From positions 1 to 33,325 of the forward strand of contig CANLCB010000011.1 in assembly GCA_947488865.1 (NCBI GenBank): DNA of 33,325 bases. The letters run 5' to 3'. Made by a program: the position numbers and the translations under genes. The notes beneath the pieces were generated by a model that saw only the letters and a list, made by a program, of their open reading frames with translations, was not told the origin of the DNA and made no database searches. The stretch is from Deltaproteobacteria bacterium (lineage in GTDB: Bacteria; Bdellovibrionota_C; UBA2361; OMII01). Positions 15,482 through 21,881 of the stretch are shown in pieces (the first letter of the stretch is position 1; each line of letters begins with the position of its first letter).

Positions 15482-16210
15482 ATGCCCACGATGCGCAGGC
15501 TGAAGTATCGCAAATTCCCCATGTTTATACCGATTGGAGATGACAATTCGAGACGACGACGATTTCCCTTCATCGTACTTGGACTCGTGCTACTCAATGT
15601 CTTCGTCTGGTACCTACAACTGACCCTTGGCGAGTCGTTCTCCGCTTCGTGGGCCGCGATCCCCTTTGAACTCTCCCATGGCGTGGATCTGATCGACACT
15701 CAACACCTCTATGTTCACGGCGAGACCTACGACATTCCAAATGGTCCCGGCCCCTCCCCCATCTACCTTACCGCGGCCTCTTCCATGTTCATGCACGGAT
15801 CCTTGATGCATCTCATTGGAAACATGCTGTATCTGATAATTTTTGGCGATCAAATTGAAGACGAGCTGGGTCATTTCAAGTTTCTTGTCTTCTACGTTGT
15901 GGCAGGACTAGTCGCTGTATATGTGCAAGTTCGGTCGGACCCATCAAGTATTCTGCCGTGCGTTGGAGCTTCGGGCGCGATAGCGGGAGTTCTTGGAGCT
16001 TATCTTGTCGTACACCCGCTCAATCGTGTTCGAGTGCTTTTTTTTAACTCCTTTCTCGACCTTCCTGCGCTCCTCGTTCTGGGTTTCTGGGGAGTACTCC
16101 AAATTCTGGGTCAAGCAACAGCACCTGTCGGACAAGGTGGGGTCGCCTATGGCGCGCACCTTGGAGGACTTGTCGCTGGTCTCGTGGTCGGGCTCTACCT
16201 TCGGCTGTAA
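15482..16210 (+). CDS. Rhomboid family intramembrane serine protease
   Basis: A 242-residue polytopic inner-membrane protein. Rhomboids cut substrate proteins inside the membrane with a Ser-His dyad. The nucleophile is S164 in GASGAIAGVLGAYL (162-175), and the partner is H226 in YGAHLGGLVAG (223-233). The family's second-helix motif is present as MHGSLMHLIGNMLYL (104-118), with the oxyanion-side residues H110 and N114. Hydrophobic segments lie at about 30-48, 103-122, 134-150, 163-178, 192-210 and 221-240, matching a six-helix core. A long periplasmic loop (50-100) separates the first two helices. The N-terminus is basic (RRLKYRK, RRRR), which fits a cytoplasmic end. It converges with the FG-GAP repeat gene with only five bases between stops. 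The physiological substrate is unknown. Confidence 0.93.
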   Translation: MPTMRRLKYRKFPMFIPIGDDNSRRRRFPFIVLGLVLLNVFVWYLQLTLGESFSASWAAIPFELSHGVDLIDTQHLYVHGETYDIPNGPGPSPIYLTAASSMFMHGSLMHLIGNMLYLIIFGDQIEDELGHFKFLVFYVVAGLVAVYVQVRSDPSSILPCVGASGAIAGVLGAYLVVHPLNRVRVLFFNSFLDLPALLVLGFWGVLQILGQATAPVGQGGVAYGAHLGGLVAGLVVGLYLRL

Positions 16211-16215
16211 GTCTC

Positions 16216-17676
16216 CTAGTTTAACGGATTCTCCCACTTGAGAAGCGAGGAGTTCCCACTCCATTCTCCGCCGACTACAACTTCAGCGATCCCGTCGCCA
16301 TCGGTATCCGCTATAACAGGACTTCCTTTGAGCGCCGACCCGGTGCGCAGTAGCGGCAGCGAACATGGACGCTCACGACACGTCCGCATCTCCCCCGCAT
16401 GGCTGAATATCGCGACATCAGAGGAGTAGTTGATCAGAACCTCTGGAGTCCCATCCCCCGTGACATCCGCGACCGTTGGCGTGCGGTTGTAGTGACCAGA
16501 TAACCCATCACTACGCCCTCCACTTCTTACAATCACATCCCACAGCACAAGATCTCTCGATGGACTCCAAGCCACAAGGTGGCTGGAGCCATCTCCACCA
16601 GCAGAACTCGCCCCACTTACGGCAGCGACTATATCAAGGACGCCATCGCGATCGAGGTCGCCCAAGCCAGGAGCTGTCGGGGTGCATGCCGTTACGTTCA
16701 GAGTCTTAAGAATGCGTCCCGTTCTGGCGCTTAACACCTTATACCACTTCCCTCGACGGTCGCCCTCGCCTTGAGGAAAAAAGCATCCCGAGCCTACCAC
16801 AACCTCCTTGCCCGGATTGCTCGGCAGAACCTCGCCAACGACCGGTGACGCCTGCATCACTTGATTAAATTGAGCTCGCCATATCTGGAGACGTGAATCT
16901 CTAAATCCGAAAAGAGTGCCTCGCGGGACTCGTATCGCCGCTCGCAACGCGTACACATACCCACCATTAGGGGTCGGAGGTCTAAGACGTTTGTTCTGCG
17001 AGATGTCGGTAGAGATAATCATCTCCAGCTTTCCGTCGTTGTTTATGTCCACGAATGACGGAGTTGCGAAAACGGTATCAGCCGCTTGAGCGAACCAGCG
17101 GACAGAGCCGTTTGAATTGAGAAGATATATGTTTCTGTCGAACGCTCCGAAGCCTATCTCTAATTTTCCATCGCCATCGACATCCGCGAGCGCGGGAGTG
17201 CCGTAGACGGCGTGCCGAAACGCGAAGAACCTTCTGCGCTGAGACCATCGCTTGATACTGAAAGTCCACGCTTGAGTTCCATCACTCGCGCGATAGGCGG
17301 CAACCCCACCATCACACGGCTTACCTACGAAGCCTCCGTATCCAACGACGACATACTTCACACCATCGCCAAACAGCTCCCCTATCACCGCGGAGGAGTG
17401 CGCCTTATCATTTGAAGGAGTGTTAGGACACGCGACATTAGGTAGATCGACAGCCCACTGTATTGAGCCGTCATTTTTAACAACCTGCACCTTGCCGTTG
17501 AGCGAAACCAGAACGGTTTCAAGGCCGTTTGCGGGATTGTTATCGAGTTCGCCGACGGCCGGAGTCGACGGGCCGAAGCCATCTCCAGGGATAGGAAAGG
17601 TCTCCTGCGCCACAGCCGTGCGCAGAAAGGTCAGGGCGACCCCAATACAAGTACCTAAAAGGACATGAAGTTTCAT
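16216..17676 (-). CDS. Secreted FG-GAP/VCBS repeat protein
   Basis: A 486-residue exported protein with a Sec signal peptide at 1-23 (MKLHVLLGTCIGVALTFLRT, with cleavage probably after AVAQ or AVA). The rest is a beta-propeller-like array of FG-GAP repeats with Asp-rich calcium-type loops: DVDGDGKLEIGFG (165-177), DINNDGKLEMIIS (210-222), DLDRDGVLDIVAA (340-352), DVTGDGTPEVLIN (404-416) and DTDGDGIAEVVVGG (457-470). Several repeats also contain PQQ-like GSVRWF or GTQAWTF turns. There is no membrane anchor, sortase signal or catalytic domain, so it is probably periplasmic or extracellular and binds ligands or partners. Cysteine pairs (C83/C121, C298/C331 and C433/C438) could form disulfides. 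The gene diverges from the ECF sigma gene, and the shared 207-base gap may hold coordinated promoters. Confidence 0.88.
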   Translation of the reverse strand: MKLHVLLGTCIGVALTFLRTAVAQETFPIPGDGFGPSTPAVGELDNNPANGLETVLVSLNGKVQVVKNDGSIQWAVDLPNVACPNTPSNDKAHSSAVIGELFGDGVKYVVVGYGGFVGKPCDGGVAAYRASDGTQAWTFSIKRWSQRRRFFAFRHAVYGTPALADVDGDGKLEIGFGAFDRNIYLLNSNGSVRWFAQAADTVFATPSFVDINNDGKLEMIISTDISQNKRLRPPTPNGGYVYALRAAIRVPRGTLFGFRDSRLQIWRAQFNQVMQASPVVGEVLPSNPGKEVVVGSGCFFPQGEGDRRGKWYKVLSARTGRILKTLNVTACTPTAPGLGDLDRDGVLDIVAAVSGASSAGGDGSSHLVAWSPSRDLVLWDVIVRSGGRSDGLSGHYNRTPTVADVTGDGTPEVLINYSSDVAIFSHAGEMRTCRERPCSLPLLRTGSALKGSPVIADTDGDGIAEVVVGGEWSGNSSLLKWENPLN

Positions 17677-17883
17677 TCGAAATCCTTACCCTCAAGGGGA
17701 ATAGAAGCACATTCTACGCCAATGATGGCAGGTTATTCCCTGATAGCAAAAGCCTCCTCGTGACTAAAAACACCAACAGAAAAACGGGGAACGGACGTCT
17801 TCTTTTTACAAATCCATGACAACTCCGATGAAAACGTATGGCACCTTGATTCCCATCACGTAGCGTTTTTTTGGGAGGGAAAC

Positions 17884-18510
17884 ATGGCCACTGAAAGAAC
17901 TGACACGGAACTCGTTAAAGGAGTAGCGAACCGAGAGGAAAGCTGCTTCGAGGAGCTCCTGAACCGATACGGCTCAAAGGTGCTTAATCTCGCCCTTAGA
18001 ATTACCCGCAACCAAGAAGACGCCGAGGAGATCCTGCAGGATGTCTTCATCACGGTCTTCACAAAGGTTGCCAGCTTCGAGCACAAATCACAGTTTTCGA
18101 GCTGGCTATACAGAGTGACCATGAATTCGAGCTTCATGAAGATCCGCGCTCGAAATCGTCGTCGCGCTCTCTACCTTGAGGATATTGAACCAACTACTCG
18201 ACAAAATTGGGTAGGTACGAGAACAGAGATGTTCGACGTGGACTTCATGTCTTCTCGACATGAGCTTCGCGAGGCGATTGAAGCGGCGATCCAGGACCTT
18301 CCTGAGGACTACAGAGCTATCTTTATCTTGCGAGATATCGACGGACTCTCCAACGAAGCCGTAAGTCGAGTACTTCAGCTTTCGGTACCTGCGGTAAAGA
18401 GCCGATTGCACCGTTCTCGTCTGCTTATGCGTGAACAGCTCAAAAAGCACCATCAGGCCGCGACTCAAGCGGAGGATGGGTTGGATATTGAGCCAAAACA
18501 CATAGTGTAA
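17884..18510 (+). CDS. ECF-type RNA polymerase sigma factor
   Basis: A 208-residue sigma-70 family protein of the extracytoplasmic function group. Region 2 spans about residues 23-93, with LLNRYGSKVLNLALRITRN, the conserved DAEEILQDVFITVF (46-59) and the -10 recognition part FSSWLYRVTMNSSF (71-84). Region 4 spans 131-185, with LPEDYRAIFILRDIDGLSNE (139-158) and the helix-turn-helix VSRVLQLSVPAVKSRLHRSR (160-179). GGGAGGG lies just upstream of the ATG, a strong ribosome binding site. No anti-sigma factor gene follows; the next 400 bases are repeats and a promoter. The divergent neighbour is the secreted FG-GAP protein, which may be a target. The C-terminal 25 residues are acidic and variable. 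Confidence 0.95.
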   Translation: MATERTDTELVKGVANREESCFEELLNRYGSKVLNLALRITRNQEDAEEILQDVFITVFTKVASFEHKSQFSSWLYRVTMNSSFMKIRARNRRRALYLEDIEPTTRQNWVGTRTEMFDVDFMSSRHELREAIEAAIQDLPEDYRAIFILRDIDGLSNEAVSRVLQLSVPAVKSRLHRSRLLMREQLKKHHQAATQAEDGLDIEPKHIV

Positions 18511-18530
18511 CCGTTATTTCGCGCGATTCA

Positions 18531-18609
18531 CCTGGAGGGCCGGCGGCCTCCCTTCGACAAGCTCAAGACAGGCAGCCGGCCGCTCGTACAAATGTTGAGG
18601 GCTCATCCT
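18531..18609. repeat. Direct repeat copy 1 of a palindromic dispersed element
   Basis: These 79 bases recur 175 bases downstream (18706-18784) with only two mismatches. The unit opens with TGGAGGGCCGGCGGCCTC, contains the widespread environmental repeat core CTTCGACAAGCTCAAGACAG, and continues into GCCGGCCGCTCGTACAAATG. It has no coding content. Confidence 0.9.
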
Positions 18610-18660
18610 TAACGAACCGAGGCATTTGTACCTGCGGCCGGCGAGGCCGCCGGCCCTCCA
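18533..18660. repeat. Imperfect palindromic element (MITE- or BIME-like), full copy
   Basis: The left end TGGAGGGCCGGCGGCCTC (18533-18550) is the exact reverse complement of the right end GAGGCCGCCGGCCCTCCA (18643-18660). Inside these, GCCGGCCGCTCGTACAAATG and CATTTGTACCTGCGGCCGGC (18623-18642) form a second inverted pair with two mismatches. The 128-base element could fold into a long cruciform or RNA hairpin. It encodes nothing, so movement would need a protein supplied elsewhere. Confidence 0.8.
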
Positions 18661-18705
18661 ATGCACACGCAGCATTCTCGTGCCTTCATTGTAGACACGC
18701 GCCCC

Positions 18706-18784
18706 CCTGGAGGGCCGGCGGCCTCCCTTCGACAAGCTCAAGACAGGCAGCCGGCCGCTCGTACAAATGTTACGGGCTCATCCT
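18706..18784. repeat. Direct repeat copy 2, left half of the palindromic element
   Basis: The second copy of the 79-base unit has two mismatches to copy 1 (GA to AC near its end). The right-hand inverted arm does not follow; the next bases (GAGGTATTTGCATAC) resemble it only loosely, so this copy is degenerate or truncated. Confidence 0.85.
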
Positions 18785-18870
18785 CGAGGATCGGAGGTAT
18801 TTGCATACACGCGCTGTTTTTTTTCCGGCTGTCGCACACCCCATCCCGACCGCGCCATAACCAATTCATT

Positions 18871-18900
18871 TTGACGACTTACCTTTCTAGAGGGTATAGC
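18871..18900 (+). promoter_or_regulatory. Sigma-70-type promoter for the YaeQ-like gene
   Basis: TTGACG at 18871-18876 and TATAGC at 18895-18900 are separated by 18 bases (17 if read as GTATAG). Transcription would start about ten bases before the ATG at 18917. AAGGA at 18909-18913 then serves as a closely spaced ribosome binding site, giving a very short 5' untranslated region. Confidence 0.5.
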
Positions 18901-18916
18901 TTGCGCCAAAGGATAT

Positions 18917-19534
18917 ATGTCATTCGCGGCCGCTTTCTACAATTTTACCGTAGACCTCAGTCACAACGATCGTGAGGTGTTTACGCGCTTTCGCGTCAAA
19001 ACGCCGCTTCATCCGCATGAGCCTCTCCAACATCTTTATGCGCGCATGCTCGCCTACATTCACTGCTTCAGGGAGGGACAAGCTTTTTCTCACGGCTTCT
19101 TCGAACCGAAGGAACCAACGATCTGGCAGAAGGACATCCTTGGAAACACTCTCCTCTGGGTCCAACTCGGCTCCCCGGATAAACGCAAACTGGAACTCAC
19201 GCTCCGTTCCTCGCCGCAAGCGGAGCATCGAATCTACTTCTACGAAGATTCTCAGGACACGCAGTTCTGTCACATGCTTCGAGGTAGCAAAACGAATTGG
19301 GTGCGAGACATTCAGTTTTATCAGATCTCACCACAACTCCTTGAGGATCTACTTCCTCTTGAACGAACAAGCCCTTTGTGGAGCGTGACGATTATCGATA
19401 ATCAGCTCTATCTGAACGTAGACGGCTCCGAGTTACAGTCATCAATCATTCCGGTATCTATTTGGGATAAGTATCAGGAGTCTCTCGCTGAATTAGAGGG
19501 AGCTCCAATTCCTCACCAACCGAAAAACGAATAA
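18917..19534 (+). CDS. YaeQ family protein
   Basis: A 205-residue cytosolic protein of the YaeQ family, which has a PD-(D/E)XK nuclease-like fold and no firmly known biochemical role (E. coli YaeQ was first noted as a suppressor of rfaH loss). Family features are the opening AAAFYNFTVDLSHNDREVFTR, the HPHEPLQHLYARMLAYIHCF helix (32-51), EPKEPTIWQKDILGNTLLWVQLGSPDKRKLE split across 63-78 and 79-92, and the strand pattern HRIYFYED. Compared from memory with E. coli YaeQ, the acidic residues of the nuclease-like core appear lost: EPEAW there is EPTIW here, and WIELG is WVQLG. This copy may therefore be inactive as a nuclease. It has its own promoter. The C-terminal half is weakly conserved. Confidence 0.85.
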   Translation: MSFAAAFYNFTVDLSHNDREVFTRFRVKTPLHPHEPLQHLYARMLAYIHCFREGQAFSHGFFEPKEPTIWQKDILGNTLLWVQLGSPDKRKLELTLRSSPQAEHRIYFYEDSQDTQFCHMLRGSKTNWVRDIQFYQISPQLLEDLLPLERTSPLWSVTIIDNQLYLNVDGSELQSSIIPVSIWDKYQESLAELEGAPIPHQPKNE

Positions 19535-19724
19535 CGCCCTCTTCTATAAACCCTACGCAGCTTTAGGCCGAATTCCACTTCATAGAGCGTCGGGCGTAGC
19601 ACTTGCGACCTCCGCCCCACACCGCCCGAGGGATGCGAATACAAGGCGGAATGTCTGAGTTAAGCTCGGCACAGCAGAACCGGGGTCATCGCGTAAGCGC
19701 CGCATCAAGGAACAGTATTCCGCT

Positions 19725-20003
19725 ATGGTTCATCGCGTCCACGTCACAGTAAGAGGTCGAGTCCAAGGAGTGGGGTATCGCAATTGGGCTTACAGCCAAG
19801 CCAAACTTCTTAAAATTAATGGCTGGGTACGGAATCTCCCGGAGGGAGATGTAGAGCTCTCAGCGGAAGGTCCGGAGGGGGCTTTACGGAGCTTTGTAAC
19901 CTTTCTTAAGACAGGACCCGCGTTAGCCAAGGTAAACGCGGTAGAGGCGACGTGGTCGAATCTTCCCAAACCTCAATTTTCTGATTTCCAAATCAGAAAG
20001 TAA
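19725..20003 (+). CDS. acyP: Acylphosphatase
   Basis: A small 92-residue cytosolic enzyme that hydrolyses the carboxyl-phosphate bond of acylphosphates such as acetyl phosphate or 1,3-bisphosphoglycerate (EC 3.6.1.7). The signature GRVQGVGYRNW at 11-21 contains the phosphate-binding loop and catalytic Arg-19. The second signature GWVRNLPEGDVELSAEG (33-49) carries catalytic Asn-37. Length and order match the family exactly. AAGGA lies 13 bases before the ATG, rather far, so translation may be modest. It stands alone, with a 190-base non-coding stretch upstream in which I see no structure, and it precedes a CYTH-domain gene on the same strand. Confidence 0.96.
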   Translation: MVHRVHVTVRGRVQGVGYRNWAYSQAKLLKINGWVRNLPEGDVELSAEGPEGALRSFVTFLKTGPALAKVNAVEATWSNLPKPQFSDFQIRK

Positions 20004-20146
20004 GGTTCTTTCCAGAACTTGCGGCTCTCAGGAGCCTGGACGGGCCCTAATCCAAACAAATTTCTCACCAAACAGATAAGGACATAAGGTGCCGGTCTGA
20101 GGTAACCTTTGAGCTCTTATACAGTTGTACAAAGTTTTGTTTACGT

Positions 20147-20962
20147 ATGGTTCGAGAGTTTCAAAATAAACGCCCATCCGAACCGTTCTCGTCTGGGTGT
20201 TCCGGGCTCAATGTTAACGAACTAACATCCCCTCCTCGCGACGAAAGACCACGTAAAGTTTCTGAAAGCACGGAAATCGAAGTCAAATTCTTTGCCCCGG
20301 AACATGTAGTAAAATCGATAATTCGAACCACCCCGTCCATCAAACTGGAGCAACACTATTTTCCCAAGAATGTTGTTCAGCAGCTCAAAGATGAGTTCGC
20401 TCTTCATGCGCTCGTGGATGACAGCAGTGCGTTCACCGTTGCCCGCATTCGGCGAACCGAGCCCTCATCTGGAAACACAGAATATCAAGTTGAATTTAAA
20501 GGTCCCAAAGACGGCATTTGCCGTCGAGAATTTGGCATCGATATCTCAAAGGATGTCTATCGGAGTTTGATTAAGCTAGCAACTGCAGGCTCTGTAGAGA
20601 AAAGACGTTTTCATGTGAATGGACACATCGAATATCAGGGGCGCCGTTTTCAGACGGTCGCGGAGGTGGACGTTATTCGAAAAGCGGGGCGTCCCGCTTC
20701 GCCAGTGCCAGTCCTTCTCGGCACCATCGACGTTGAAATATCGTCAGCAGACGCCACAAAAGCATTGGCTGTTGTTACAGCGCTCCGGCAGGGACGCCAC
20801 TCTTTCGATTTCTTGCGGGAATGCGTGGAGCTGATGAGCGACGAGCGCGATCTAGGACGCGCGCTAACAACCCGAAGACTCGCGAAGCACGGTTTCGATG
20901 CAGAGCGAAGAGCCGCGGTCGCAGAGCTTAAATCCGCCGCAAAAGATCTCTCGAAAGATTAA
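20147..20962 (+). CDS. CYTH domain protein (triphosphate tunnel metalloenzyme type)
   Basis: A 271-residue protein whose residues 42-200 read as a CYTH domain, the fold of triphosphatases and class IV adenylate cyclases that bind triphosphates in a beta tunnel with Mg or Mn. The defining ExExK motif is E43IEVK47. Further tunnel-type charged strands are TVARIRRTE (97-105), EYQVEFKGPK (112-121), CRREFGIDI (125-133), RFQTVAEVDVI (167-177) and GTIDVEIS (192-199). The N-terminal 40 residues are polar and probably disordered, and no clear ribosome binding site precedes the ATG, so the true start may be later. The C-terminal 65 residues are helical and basic. There is no CHAD domain or adjacent CHAD gene. 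The stop overlaps tonB by four bases, convergently. The substrate cannot be read from the sequence; tripolyphosphate, ThTP or ATP are family options. Confidence 0.78.
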   Translation: MVREFQNKRPSEPFSSGCSGLNVNELTSPPRDERPRKVSESTEIEVKFFAPEHVVKSIIRTTPSIKLEQHYFPKNVVQQLKDEFALHALVDDSSAFTVARIRRTEPSSGNTEYQVEFKGPKDGICRREFGIDISKDVYRSLIKLATAGSVEKRRFHVNGHIEYQGRRFQTVAEVDVIRKAGRPASPVPVLLGTIDVEISSADATKALAVVTALRQGRHSFDFLRECVELMSDERDLGRALTTRRLAKHGFDAERRAAVAELKSAAKDLSKD

Positions 20963-21735
20963 TTCTCAAGCCGGAAAGATACTGGAACTAAAAGCGCGAC
21001 CTGCGACATCCCCATGTCAGGCGGAAACGCCGGAAATGGAGCCGCCCGGTCTACCATTCGTTGAAGCTCTTCATCGAGAATGGTTGATTGCGTGGAATTC
21101 ACAACTTCGGCACTCAATACTTCGCCCTGCGGATTAATCTTTACGCGGAGAGTTCCATTCCCCGTAATTCGATTGCGAACTGCTCGTTCAGGATAACGCT
21201 TTGCGCGCGCAAGCATCGTTGCCACCATGTCTTGATAATTCAATCGAGCTTTCTCAAGTCCGTCCACTCCATTCGCCACGCCGTTAGGTACACTTTGACC
21301 TCCACCAACACCCGCACTTGATTCGGCAGGTTGTGTTTGCGGCGACTGCGATGAAGACCTTGGCTTCTCGTCTATCTGCCTCTTTTCAACTTTCAGTTTC
21401 TTGGGAGCGACGGCGATCGGTTTCTCTTCTTCCGGTTTAGAAACCACGGGCGATACCGACGGCGCGGCCTCTCCGCCCGACTTGGGGAGTTGTGTCTCTA
21501 ACGCGGAAAGCTCAACAAAAGTCACATCAATCTCAAGAGGAGCCACAGCTGCAGCCGGGTCGCTAAAAAACGAACCCGCGATAAACGCGAAAGCAACAAC
21601 CACATGTCCTCCAATGGACAGTAAGAGAGCTTTCTTCAGGGGATCAGGAGGAGGTTTCAGGGCAGGAGGATACGCAAGCGACAGGTGTCGCGATTCATTC
21701 ACATCAAACGCTATGGCTGTGGCGCTATTGCCCAA
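20959..21735 (-). CDS. tonB: TonB family energy-transducing protein
   Basis: A 258-residue inner-membrane protein that passes proton-motive energy from ExbB/ExbD to outer-membrane receptors. A single membrane helix lies at 35-57 (ALLLSIGGHVVVAFAFIAGSFF) after a 34-residue cytoplasmic tail. The helix contains the usual S-x-x-x-H arrangement (S40, H44), which is critical in E. coli TonB. A periplasmic Pro/Lys/Glu-rich linker follows (80-165). The C-terminal TonB domain (165-258) shows YPERAVRNRITGNGTLRVKI (181-200), GEVLSAEVVNST and VPVSFRLEN. It is divergent from the FecA-like receptor, its natural partner, with about 146 bases between them. ExbB and ExbD genes are not in the window. It converges with the CYTH gene with a four-base overlap of the ends. 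Confidence 0.92.
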   Translation of the reverse strand: MGNSATAIAFDVNESRHLSLAYPPALKPPPDPLKKALLLSIGGHVVVAFAFIAGSFFSDPAAAVAPLEIDVTFVELSALETQLPKSGGEAAPSVSPVVSKPEEEKPIAVAPKKLKVEKRQIDEKPRSSSQSPQTQPAESSAGVGGGQSVPNGVANGVDGLEKARLNYQDMVATMLARAKRYPERAVRNRITGNGTLRVKINPQGEVLSAEVVNSTQSTILDEELQRMVDRAAPFPAFPPDMGMSQVALLVPVSFRLEN

Positions 21736-21803
21736 ACGAGTCCCCTAAACGCAACTTGGTACCGAATATAAGTATCACATCCGCTCATTTAAATGCAATC
21801 GGA

Positions 21804-21835
21804 CTGCTTGACATATCAAGCAGCCTCAGGATAGG
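21804..21835 (+). promoter_or_regulatory. Receptor promoter with overlapping inverted repeat
   Basis: CTGCTTGA at 21804-21811 and TCAAGCAG at 21816-21823 form a perfect eight-base inverted repeat with a CATA spacer. It overlaps a consensus -35 hexamer TTGACA at 21808-21813, with GATAGG at 21830-21835 as a weak -10 at a 16-base spacing. A repressor bound here would block the receptor promoter. The sequence does not match the Fur box that I know. A second palindrome, CATTTAAATG, lies at 21786-21795. Confidence 0.4.
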
Positions 21836-21881
21836 TATAGCCCGCCATGGATGCGGCATGCGGCACCATGACCATTGATAT

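Noticed and set aside
18514-18975. Open frames on both strands through the repeats, including a LRQAQDR-like peptide
   Set aside because: This peptide is the translation of the CTTCGACAAGCTCAAGACAG repeat core; the frames follow the repeat and not a gene.
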